From positions 310,001 through 374,000 of the forward strand of contig JABMLP010000014.1 of assembly GCA_013176395.1 (NCBI GenBank): a stretch of DNA of 64,000 nt, given 5' to 3'. The notes beneath the pieces are model-generated. The model did not search any database and was not told the DNA's origin. It was given only the letters and a program-made list of their open reading frames with translations. Positions 11,408-21,801 of this stretch are shown piece by piece (within the stretch, counting starts at the first letter, position 1; each line of letters opens with the position of its first letter). The DNA is from Venturia oleaginea (lineage: Eukaryota; Ascomycota; Dothideomycetes; Venturiales; Venturiaceae). The translations under genes and the position numbers were made by a program.

Positions 11408-12085
11408 ATGAAGGCCTCCATCATCTCCTCCGTCACACTCGCTGCTTTCGCCACCGCCGCTGCCTCTATCGGACGCCGTCGGATCCCCAATACTCAAATT
11501 ACTGCTACGCTTCAGTTTGAGATTGCCCCAGATACCTTCACAGCCAACACTGACATCGTCCTTGGTACCCAGCTCGATACTGACATCGAAGTCCTGTCAA
11601 TCAGTCTCAACTCTGCTGTCGCCGCCAGCTGCGAGGCACGCACTCAATCCACCGTCGTCGGCCGCTTCACCAACCTCGCCAACGTCAACTTCGATGTCTT
11701 GACTCAAATCACGTCCATCTCTTGCTCTACCGATGCAGCAGTAGCACCTTCAGCCATCGCACCAGCTCCTGTTGCACCAACTGCTTCGACCGTCGCACCC
11801 GTCGCATCAGCATCAACATCGCCAACAGCCACTCTCACACTCGAGATTATGCCCGATACTTTCGTTCAGATGACGGTGCCTATCGGTGTCGCCATTGATA
11901 CCAATATCAACCTCATCTCCGCCTCCATCGCTACGACTGATAACGTTGCCAATCCCGCCGCTGTCAAATGCGAGGCCAATAACAACAACTCTTCCAATGT
12001 TGCTGGTGTGTTTACTATCGCTGAGACGGCGATCTTCAACAATGGAGCCAACGATCTTATTACTAGGATTTCTTGTTCTCTCTAA
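11408..12085 (+). CDS. Small secreted protein with two duplicated ~80-residue domains
   Basis: A 225-residue intronless frame starts with a signal peptide (MKASIISSVTLAAFATAAAS). Two related domains follow. Domain one (about 31-108) has ITATLQFEIAPDTF, Cys75 and ends ITSISCS with Cys106. Domain two (about 139-225) has PTATLTLEIMPDTF, Cys188 and ends ITRISCSL with Cys223. An Ala/Pro/Thr/Val-rich linker (about 109-138) joins them, a likely O-glycosylated spacer. The same Cys pair in each domain suggests one disulfide per domain. I do not recognise the family. Size, secretion and few Cys fit a cell-surface or effector-like secreted protein, but that is inference. Confidence 0.8.
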   Translation: MKASIISSVTLAAFATAAASIGRRRIPNTQITATLQFEIAPDTFTANTDIVLGTQLDTDIEVLSISLNSAVAASCEARTQSTVVGRFTNLANVNFDVLTQITSISCSTDAAVAPSAIAPAPVAPTASTVAPVASASTSPTATLTLEIMPDTFVQMTVPIGVAIDTNINLISASIATTDNVANPAAVKCEANNNNSSNVAGVFTIAETAIFNNGANDLITRISCSL

Positions 12086-13208
12086 AGAAATCAATTGGCC
12101 ACGAAGAGAAGGGCAATGGTGAAATGTATGTAATGGAAGCGAGGATGTGGTAATGATGGTTTTTGTTTTCTACTTGATTGATCTTTGACATAGCATGTTG
12201 ATTTTGGCCTTTTGTCGATTTGCATAGCGTGGCGTTTAGAGACTTGCTTTCTTATTCTTAAAAAGTCATAGAATTGTTCCGTTGATACTGTTTCCGAAGT
12301 TCGTCAGTCAAGAACTTTGATTACCTGAATATTCTGTCATATCTGACAGGGGTGGCCGGCCCGGCATCAAAATTGCTCTTCAGTCTCTATATTTCCCCAA
12401 TGCGAACAGCGTACAAGCATTTTTTTTCAGTAATCGGTCCCATGCACGTCGGAAATACACTCAAAGCGCTGCTTCGCGAAGGTGGCCGATGGACATCAGT
12501 TGGAGGAAGATATTCAAAAGCGTAAGAGCAAGTTGGAAGTAGGTACTTCGCGGCGCGTCAACGCACGTCGTGTATTCAGAACTCAACGAAAACTAACCAT
12601 CTATGTATCCGAAATCCGAAACTACTCATCTCATTCTTTCCAGAAACAGCAGATTTGAATATGTTCCAAACTACCAGTCTCGGCCACCCTTTACTCATCA
12701 GGATGAGGAACAACCATATTGACGAGCTGGGTATAGCAGCATCTCATTTTGATATTAACATAATGATCCGGATCATTGGCTATACCGAATACATAATCGA
12801 ACACCAGAGAGACCTGACAAGCGAGTCACGGAAAATCCCTTTAGCAGACGAGAAATGCAGCCCTTAAGTTCATCGACCTAGAGTCCCCCGAAGTTTCTCA
12901 ACGTTCGGCCTAATCATGCGGGTGCATCCACAACTCATGATCTGTCGAAATCAGGGACGAAGGAGTCCATTTCCCAAACGGTGCAGCATGGAACATGGAA
13001 AAGTTCTCCTGACATACATATTCCACACGACAGGTAGTTGAGAAACTTTCTCTCAGCGCCTGTCTATCCTCTCCCTCTTCGACTTCGACAATCATTCTCC
13101 TCTCCCATTTTTCCAACATCGAACGCGACAAGTCCTGCGCCAAAGACTCTCGCCAAATCATTCACTACCATCCACATCATACACTTGCGCAAGAAGTCTC
13201 CAAACAAA
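12086..13208. other. Intergenic stretch, no gene seen
   Basis: Only short frames without domains or good splice patterns are present. The last 250 bp are pyrimidine-rich and probably the promoter and leader of the following membrane-protein gene. Confidence 0.5.
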
Positions 13209-13723
13209 ATGGCGAACACGGCATGGCTCGCAATCAGTGCAATTCTCTATTTCCTCCTAGCCTCCGCCGCAGTCTTCTCAATCTTTGTCATCTTCAGCTT
13301 AGGTGTCATATCACCAACCCTCCCCTTCCTATCAACCCGCAAAAGAATCTTCGACGCCTTCGGCACCGCATCATTCTTCGCCATCCTCGTCGCCGTCCTC
13401 GCGTTCAGCCTTCAGTCCGTCCACCAAAAAAAGAGAATCGCGAGTTCAGTATTCCTAGCTTTCGTCGTAAGCGCCTTCCTATCACCGTCCTCGCAACCGG
13501 CGTTTTATGGAACAAGGACGAAGACCCTTATGCTAAACTGATGTTCCGCATAGTTGGCAATTGTTCGCTTCTGGTGCTCATTGGTCTTGTCATTGGGGCT
13601 AGTCTTAAGGGACTTGCGGATATTCTTAGGGGGAAGCGGAATCAGAATCGGAGTACTGTGAATGTGGCTATACCTGCTGATGATACGGGTATTCCGATTC
13701 CATCGCCATACTCGTCGGCTTAG
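13209..13723 (+). CDS. Small membrane protein, reading frame broken near 13485
   Basis: From ATG 13209 the frame encodes two clear membrane segments (around WLAISAILYFLLASAAVFSI and ASFFAILVAVLAFSLQSV). A third begins at VFLAFVVSAF, then the frame runs out at 13541. The other half of a natural protein is in a second frame: ITVLATGVLWNKDEDPYAKL, a fourth membrane segment (CSLLVLIGLVIGASLKGLA), then a polar tail ending at 13723. Joining the frames near 13480-13490 restores a continuous third membrane helix, so a one-base loss (mutation or assembly error) is the simplest reading. A 50-nt intron (13467-13516, GTAAGC...AAG) would also restore frame but has no good branch site and cuts the helix short. 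About 171 residues, four helices; family not recognised. Confidence 0.5.
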
Positions 13724-14197
13724 GATTGAAATTCAAGGTCATCCTCAATCCACGAGACGAGACTCGCATCAAGAGCCATCGTCGACTCATTATGTCTGAG
13801 GTGTGGAGGTGGAACGGTGTTCGCAGCTCTTGTTTTGGTATTATTGTACTAGGGACAGGGTGCTGCTGCGCAAGGAGCAAGAAGGTAACAAAATTAAATC
13901 ATAAAAGACATAATATCTTGCCCTGCAAATCCTCAACTCATTGCATAATTGGTTTCCGCAAGCGAATATTCAGAATTAGCATCACAATACGATGGATCGA
14001 ACAGAGGCTGCGCTAGTGGTAGATAAGAGCTAGATAAACGAGGGATTTCCAAAGGATAACGACTCACACCAACCACAGATCTCCTCGTACCCTTGAAACT
14101 CTCTCAGCCAGGACACCTTTTTTTAATTTTCTTTCACTCTCTCGACTTATCCCAGAAACGTGCTGCCAAATCGCAACAAACGCCATATCCATACAAC
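13724..14197. other. Short intergenic stretch, no gene seen
   Basis: This contains the 3' end of the preceding membrane-protein gene and the leader of the next one. Nothing else stands out. Confidence 0.4.
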
Positions 14198-14804
14198 ATG
14201 GAACCCAAGGCTATCATCGGCATTGCTTTCATTTCTCTCGTCATCACTGTGATGGTAGGCGGGATGATTTACTTGACGAAGAATTGCCATCGCCGTGGCA
14301 ACGGCATCAGCGAAGAATCCTTGCCACTTGGTCCTTTTTCAGATCCAAATGGTCTTTGCGGTTCAGATCAACCGCAGTTCTTGCCAAGGAGCTATCATCA
14401 ACGTGACGAAGGCATTAGAGAAGCCTTGACACCAACCGGTCCATTCCACGATCCGAATGTTCTTTGCAGTTCAAGGCCATCACGGCCTTTGCCACTACGT
14501 TTAACGCCTAGGGTACTATTTCAACCTAGATATGGTGTCTCCAGGTTACCAGCAATTCTACTGAGTCCACCGGAGGCAGATCTGCCGCATACATGAAATT
14601 GCACTGCAACACTTGCCGTACAATCGACCACGAGAAAATCTTACACGGACACGAGGAGAGTGGGATCGTGGACGGCCAATCCCTGAGACAAGAGATATTC
14701 CATATGGACAAGAGTCGACATCTCCATCCGGCAATCTTGATATCGACGAGTCTGAGTCTCTGGAATCGAGAGCGTGGGGACGAGAAGACCCGCCGCCTGC
14801 GTAG
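14198..14804 (+). CDS. Small single-pass membrane protein with an internal 36-residue-spaced repeat
   Basis: Exon 14198-14512 (105 codons) joins in phase to 14580-14804 across a 67-nt intron (GTACTA donor, GCAG acceptor), giving about 179 residues. The N-terminus has one membrane helix (IIGIAFISLVITVMVGGMIY) followed by basic residues. Two copies of a motif follow: NGISEESLPLGPFSDPNGLC (about 35-54) and EGIREALTPTGPFHDPNVLC (about 71-90). The C-terminal half is charged, rich in Arg, Asp and Glu, and ends REDPPPA. Without splicing the frame would stop at 14596 with 132 residues. I do not recognise the family; expression evidence would be needed to prove it is a gene. Confidence 0.5.
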
Positions 14805-17800
14805 GTTCCTTGATGTTACCAGCAGCTTTCGATATGTGGACGTGCGAAAATCAAGGCCGTCTATACTTCAGCAAAATTCGTGCTGAGCTACGAAACGAGG
14901 ATCACGATCAGTTAATGCCTCGCCTCTCCAATAAAAAGTTCCAAGCTCTCTATGAATCTGGGCGCACAAACTATGATGCATCCGGAATAGATGAGTAGGA
15001 GATAGAAAGTGGTGGGGCTCGATGCTGGAAAAGGTTCTTCATAAAATCCCAAAGACTTATCTCAACGCGGCAAAGTGGATATTCCTGTAGCCGAAAGACA
15101 TTGGTTTATGTCCATTGTCTCGCGGACGCGGTGTCCAAGCTCCAGGATATATCACCCCAGCGCGAAAGCCAAGGAATGAAGAGGCGGGAAAGGCTGAAAG
15201 GCGACGCTCAGCATTCTCCATCGCATCATCAGCGAAAAAGGAAAGATGAAGCCAGCTCACGACGCGTGTCGCGATGGATATCGGAGGAGAGATGCGAGAC
15301 TTTGTTGTATTTCGGCCTTGATACTGATGGTGGGGGTTGTTTTAGACCAGGTCTTACATATTTGCGATGCAGAAAGGTAAAACTATGTCGCGGAAACATC
15401 AACTCAAGCCGATTGCGCGTATCAATCAGATATCTTTAGCTCGACACCGATGGCACTTCATTTCTGTCAATCTAGCCAGAAATTTATCGATATCGATTCG
15501 ATTGGATCACGCTCTAACAAGCGAAGAGCTGAGCGAGAGACTTTACATTTCCCATGCTCCTCACCCATGCTCCTCACCTGAAGTAACTCTTTCTGCAACA
15601 TACTCTTAGCATAACAATGAATGAAGTAACATAGCAGGAAGAGTTGCCTCTGCAGGAGAATGGGAGTCGTGGAAACAGTTTGATAAGTATGGAGAGAGCA
15701 TTACAATTCCATTCTGATCATCGATGGAATGTGGTTCAAATCGGTATCGCAAAGAACAGGAATAACGGCAGGACTCCACGCAGACGATATCTCCCGTAGC
15801 CAGGTATTCATATCTGGACCAATTAACCAGTTGTCCCAAAGGGAAAGGAGCCATACATTCCTCGGACTTTGAGGAAGAGGTCTTCTGATCCGAAAAAGCT
15901 CGCATCTCCCCGCCTTATACAATGCGCTGGAACAAGGACGCATAATCAATTTCTATGCTGAAGGGCGTCGAAAGTGGCCCCGCCACGATGACAAATACCT
16001 CACGAGCCGTCGAGATGAAGTGGAATTTTTGACTAGATCAAAGTAGAAGCGATTCTCGTATCATGAAGCAAGGCGAACCTTTTACAGATTGAAAGGATGT
16101 GGAACCGGGCCGAATTTCTCGTAGACAGTGGCTGAAGGTGGCTGAGGGCAAAACGTGTTCCAAGATCGACAGGACTTCCCGGGAGAGTCGTTTCAAGGGA
16201 CCCGTCCAGATTGCGCGGTCCGATGATCGTTATCGTTGATCAGGGTTGATATCTGATTGAATTCCAAAGCGCGCGGCTTGGGCGTTGTCATTTACTCGTA
16301 CAAAATTGTTGAACTTCGCATTCTGTGGAATGCCTGGTCCTGCGAGCGTTGATTAGCACAGAAGGTAAGGTTAATTGACTCGGAGTGGTTGAGAAAGGCT
16401 TGGATGCAAAGAAGGTCGTCGTCCAGTTTCTGACTTTCTGGTTGACGATAGAGCTACCTTAGCCGGAGGGGAGATGTCATGGGCAACACCAATATCGAAT
16501 ATGTGACGGTCTTGGCGGTGAGCTGGTTTGAGTACTGCAGACGCTCTGTAGTTCAGCGCTCATACCATCGCCTGGCTCGACAATCCAGAGAGTGTTGTTC
16601 GCGGCAATGTTGCGTTGGCATTCAATGGATGAACTGGCAATTGAGGACTGGCCCAAATCACTCGCAGCTTGCTCAAATCGGGTCACGTTGAGTCTCACGA
16701 CTAAAGAGAAAGTGGTACACAGTTGGTGAGCTAATGTCTCGTAGCGCTTCCTATTTGAATAGCGCGGTCAACAGCGCAATAGCTGCTCCATCAGGAGGAC
16801 GGCACATAGCCTGGTGTTGAGTGAACAGACGAAGACCTGGAGCCACGCAGGAGTCCGCGCGCCACCTCTGGGGTACATCAAAAACCCTGTACTCCTAATG
16901 CTGCATGCTAGCCGTGATTGAGATGGTGGTTGGTCTTTCCCATGTCCTCGGCTCGTTCAACCTGTGGGCTGGTGGCGATGCGAGATGCCTCCACCTACAT
17001 GAGCGTGCGTTGTCCAGGCCCTTGTTGTTCACGCAGGTGACGCTGGCAGAATTACAGCCATAATCCAGATTTCATGATGTTTCCATTGAGTTTGCGAAGA
17101 AGCAACGCCAACCCGCAAGGAGCTACAAAGCCAAGGCGCCCATCCACCATCTCCCACGCTCGGGAAACCTTCAAGCTCCGGCCAATTTCCTTGGAAAGAG
17201 CTTCTGTAATCGTTTATATAGCTGGCCAGCGATGCCGCCCTAGTTCCGACCCCTTTCGTCAAGTTTCATAACAAACTTCAAACAACAAACAACTCTTGAC
17301 GCCATCTTTCACATTTCACTCACAAATACCTATAATATCCGTTCCATTCCAGATACAATCTACCACACACTTGATATTCCCTGGACCCATCCGGCTGTCT
17401 GCAAGAACCACTTTTTGCACTGCACAGCCCCTACGCTAATTCGCGAATCGCCTTGCAAAAGACGCGACGCAAGTCCGCCCTGCAGTACGTCTCTTTCCCT
17501 ATCCACTCCCTCAATACCAGCACACAATCGCCTCTGCTCTGTCAGCCTACAGTTGTTTGGAACTATTCCATTTTCCCAACCTCACATTGCCTCCATCGTC
17601 GCAATCTGCCGTGGCTGTGCCAGTGGCTGTGTTTACATTTTCTACGCCTCATCGACCAAAACACGGAGGCTGATACATCAGAAAACTTCAGAAACCAATG
17701 CTAAGCGGCAAAAGTCAGTAAAACCTTAAATCCCAGTATCTGCATCCTTTTTTGCACACAATCAATCGTTGTCACAGCGTCTTGACTACCTGACACAACC

Positions 17801-17806
17801 GTCCCA
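14805..17806. other. Three-kilobase intergenic region, no gene seen
   Basis: Only scattered short frames occur, and none shows a domain, signal peptide or consistent splicing. The last ~550 bp (17260-17806) are AC- and CT-rich and look like the promoter and long leader of the Ca2+/H+ exchanger gene. The rest could hold a non-coding transcript, but nothing in the sequence proves it. Confidence 0.45.
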
Positions 17807-19737
17807 ATGCGTATGTTTCCTCGCCCAAATACTGACGCGACATACGCACCACTCTGTCAATGCCAGCAAGACAATTCGAGTGCCTCCTCACAACAGGGAC
17901 TGATGGTGAGATAGATTCGATAAAAAGTCGTGCGCGGCATGAGTCGTATAAGCAAGACAAGGACTCGGTCTGGGATCAGATAAACCCATTTGGGAGGACG
18001 AATTCGCGATCGAGTGTCCATACAACGAGGGAACTTGATCTTGAATCTGGTGTGGCAGAAGTGAGGCCAAAGGCAGGCAAGGACACATACTCTGAAGGAG
18101 ATATTCACACCGCTGCGCCATATTCTGCACCACCACGAGCACAAACGTTCGACACATCTGGATCCCCAACGGACCCGATTAATGCTCAAGGCACGAATGC
18201 CGACTATTACAACCCGGAAAATCCATCAAAGGCCACGACATTGAATGGCGAGACCGCAAAGGAGACATTGAGCAAAAGGAATTTGGGCAGCGTACCAGAA
18301 GATGGCACCAAGGAAAAGTTCAGTACGGATCAAGAGAGTGGCAAATCGGGTATGGCGCGTGAAGACGACGATGAAAAAGCCGAGAGGTTAAAGCGCGAAC
18401 ACGACGAGCGCATGAAGGCACCAATTCCTTGGGTACAACAATTCCGGACTGTCCTCGCCCCACGATGGTTGACGATTAATTGGCTGCTCATTGCGGCACC
18501 TGTCGGAATTGGTCTGCATTTCACAAGCGTCGATCCACTCGTCGTTTTCATTGTCAACTTTATCGCTATCATCCCCTTGGCTGGTATTCTCAGTTTCGCG
18601 ACCGAAGAGATCGCCATTCGTGTCGGTGAAGTCTTGGGTGGTCTCCTCAACGCCAGTTTTGGGTGTGCCAATCTTTCAGTCTCGCTGGTTGAGTTTTTCT
18701 GGCTAACGTATTTTAGTAACGCTGTCGAACTCATCGTCGGTATCATCGCCCTCGCACACAAGGAAATCATCATTGTGCAAACATCCCTCATCGGCAGCAT
18801 GCTTTCCAACTTGCTGCTGGTCTTGGGAATGTGCTTCTTCTTTGGCGGTGTCAATCGCGTGGAGCAGCATTTCAACATCACCGTGGCTCAAACCGCCGCC
18901 AGTATTCTTGCCCTGTCTGTTGGAGCGCTCCTCATTCCAACCGCATTTACCTGGGGTTCAGGCGCCGCAAATGTAGCAGGTCATTTGGACGAGCAGCTGT
19001 CCTACGGAACCGCCGTTATCATGCTTCTGGTCTATGGCGCCTACCTCTTTTTCCAGCTCAAATCTCACAAGGAAATGTACAACGCACCCAGCAAGAAGGT
19101 GGAAAAGCGCAAGGGTGCCAAGAAGGGGGAGGGTGATGCACTCAAAGCAATGGCTCTTGTTGGTGGTGGGGCCGCAGCAACAGCAGGCGGTCATGTTACC
19201 AAGGGAGAGACCGCCTTTGTCGAGCCTGATGAGGAGCCTGAAATTCCTCAGCTTTCGCTCATCGGAGCTTGTGTCACGCTCGCAATCGCCACAGCTTTTA
19301 TCGGTGTCTGCGCTGAGTTCTTGGTGGACAGCATCAACGCCGTCACTTGCAAGTACCACGTCTCTGAGTATTTTGTCGGTCTTATCCTCCTGCCGATCGT
19401 CGGAAACGCCGCAGAACATGCCACTGCCGTCACGGTTGCCATCAAGGACAAGATGGATCTTGCCATTGGAGTCGCGGTCGGCTCCAGCATGCAGATCGCA
19501 CTCCTCGTTCTCCCCCTAATGGTTATTCTCGGCTGGATCATTGGTGCCGACATGACCCTCATTTTCGACGACTTCCAAATCGTCGTCATCTTCGTCGCCG
19601 TCATCCTCGTCAACTACCTCATCGGTGATGGCAAATCTCATTGGCTCGAAGGTTTCCTCCTCATGGCCTTGTACGTAATCATTGCTCTTGCTGCATGGTT
19701 CTATCCCAAGAGCCAAGGTGGCTGTGGTGGAGAATGA
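17807..19737 (+). CDS. VCX1: Vacuolar Ca2+/H+ exchanger (CAX family, VCX1-like)
   Basis: CAX exchangers use the vacuolar proton gradient to pull Ca2+ out of the cytosol. The two signature repeats are present: ASFGNAVELIVGIIALAHKE (formed only after splicing) and VGNAAEHATAVTVAIKDKMD, each with the essential acidic residue. About eleven membrane segments flank an acidic/basic loop, and a ~185-residue hydrophilic N-terminus precedes them. A 54-nt intron (18663-18716; GTGTGC donor, gctaac branch, TTTTAG acceptor) keeps the frame open, so an unspliced reading would insert 18 false residues into the first signature. A second likely intron, 17811-17866 (GTATGT, tactgac, CCAG), puts the start at 17807 with a 4-nt first coding exon. 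The ATG at 17860 inside it gives the same frame. Predicted length is about 606 residues. Confidence 0.93.
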
Positions 19738-21801
19738 ACACAACATGATCCCACTACGCTCAGCCTGCACTCGTCTCGACCTTTGAGTCAAAGTGCAGCT
19801 CAGCCGGGTCTCCTGGGGCTCTGCCTCCCTGGCAGAAACTTTTTTTTTGTGGAAAGCACTTTACTCGTCAGCAACGAAGGCAAAACCGCTCTCCATTATA
19901 TGACTCCAGATAGCCATTTATGCTCCACTTATATTTTGTTCGGCACAGATAACAAGGCCCAAACACCGACTTCAATCGTTCACCTCTTTGCAACTCAAGA
20001 TACCCACTCGTTCGGCCCTGCGTTCTTCCTACTGCGCTTCCAATCGACGGCCTGAGACCTTTGTTTCCGTTTGTTTTTGTCTCAATCAATCCCGAGCACT
20101 ATGCGGCTCTTGGGTTCTTTCTACGGCGTTCTGAAAGTGCGAGTCTAACGAGCGAGACAATGGCGTTTTGTGTGATATCATTAGGCATATTCGGTTTTGG
20201 TCATATTGTATACATAGGAACACTCTCCCGGGTGGGTGGAGGGGATCAGGACATATCGACACCATGGAACACAGGTGTGCATCCCATGTACATAGTAATT
20301 CGGGAAAATTGAGAGGATGGCAATAACCGGCGCTTCTTGGAGTGCTGCCGTGAAAAATCCTGTGCTGTTAGCAATTGGCGCTACTGAAATTGCAGTGCTA
20401 AGCAACCTTGATGTAGCAGAACAATCACATGTAAGTGCTATTGTCTTTCTGTCATCAACAATGGATCTTGCTGTCTGGCTAACCTATTGAGCAGACAGTA
20501 GCCACGTGAACTGGATTGTTGCCTGGTCGAGGAGCCTATGACTATCAAGTCACGCCTTCCTCTTCTTCAAGTCCAACGTCCATTCGTCAACTACACACCT
20601 CGATTCTAGGGATTGCAAATCTGCAATTATCAAGAACACCTTCCCCTCCATTGGATCAAGGGACCAAGACTTGTGACAACCATGATTAACTCTACATCAT
20701 TTCTTAGTGAACTGCCTCGAAGCCTAGGAACCATTGCACCCCACCAATACGATGACGATATATCTCAACACAGCTGGCCTGCAGGATTTCAAGGCCGTTG
20801 AGCGCCAGAAATTTGGATGACCGGAAATGCAAAGAGTGCTGGAGTACATATCAAGTTGGACGTGGTATTGGATGTGGTGTGCACTTTTATCAGTAAGGTA
20901 GGCAATCATCGAAGACGGCGATGGATCATGGACTCGTCAAAGAATTGCGAGATTACCAAGTCTGGGAGAATCGCCAGGAATTTATCGAGTGTGCAGATTG
21001 ATCTGGCCTTGTTACTTCAAGAAGAGGGTCCAGTGGTTGCCGCGATGTTGCCAGGAATGAATCGAGTGCGCAGTTCGAATTCAACTGTGCAATCCCATCA
21101 GGAGCTCGAACTGCTTTGTCGTTTGGAGGTCAATCTTTCCCATCGCAGCCATCATCCGCCCCATGGCTTGACCGCTTGCTGGCTACCCGTCCTTGGCATT
21201 CTACTTTCCCAGGACATCGCGGGTCTTTGTGACACCCTTCCTTCACTCTTTAACCGTCAGTGCCGTCATGGGATCTGGGTAGCCTATTTAAGGGCCTTCT
21301 CCCTATCTTCAACTTCTCTTCTTTTATTACCTCATCACCACCACCCTTTACCTCTTCATCATCACTCTACCTCCTCCATCACCCTCCACCACCCTCCTCT
21401 ACTACCCTTCACTCCCATCTTGACTCCAAGTCACCTTAAGAGCCTCCCTCGCTCCGCGCTCTGCATACAAAAGCGGTCGCGACGATCGTTCAGTGCTGGC
21501 TTTGAGCTGCGCAGTGAATTTGGGGTCTTTTTGGGATTCACCAGGTAATCCCTTCTTTTGCTGTTCTTTACGATTCTTTCTCGTTCTTCTTACGACTGCT
21601 TCTCGGTGACCTGGCGTAAACACTAGATTGCCCTTTTTCGAGACTTTACATCTTAGCCCATCCTACTCGGCTTTACCTTACTCCAGTTCCACTTCTTTCT
21701 TCCTGCACCTCCATCCGCCAGGATATATCACGTTTTAACCGCCCTTCTCACATATCTCCTTATGCTGATGAGCAAGTTTTTCGCCACTTGAATCTTCAGT
21801 C
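19738..21801. other. Two-kilobase intergenic region ending in a pyrimidine-rich promoter
   Basis: A long + frame at 20817-21548 has low-complexity His/Pro/Leu/Ser content and no domain, so I do not call it. The segment 21290-21430 is almost pure pyrimidine with CACC/TCC repeats on the + strand. With 21550-21790 it forms the probable promoter and leader of the SNF2 gene. Confidence 0.5.
21290..21430 (+). promoter_or_regulatory. Pyrimidine-rich core promoter tract of the SNF2/RING gene
   Basis: About 140 bases of C/T-rich sequence with repeated CACC and CCTC lie roughly 400-500 bp upstream of the ATG at 21802. Such CT tracts often lie close to transcription starts in filamentous fungi. The assignment is inference. 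Confidence 0.35.

Noticed and set aside
15340..15400. CRKVKLC peptide resembling a Zn2Cys6 motif
   Set aside because: The other cysteines are missing and there is no linker or transcription-factor domain nearby.
15700..15770. tRNA-like ggttcaaatc (box B resemblance)
   Set aside because: No matching A box, anticodon arm or acceptor stem can be folded around it.
20817..21548. 243-codon + strand frame before the SNF2 gene
   Set aside because: It runs through the pyrimidine-rich promoter, its product is His/Pro/Leu/Ser low complexity, and no domain or start context supports it.
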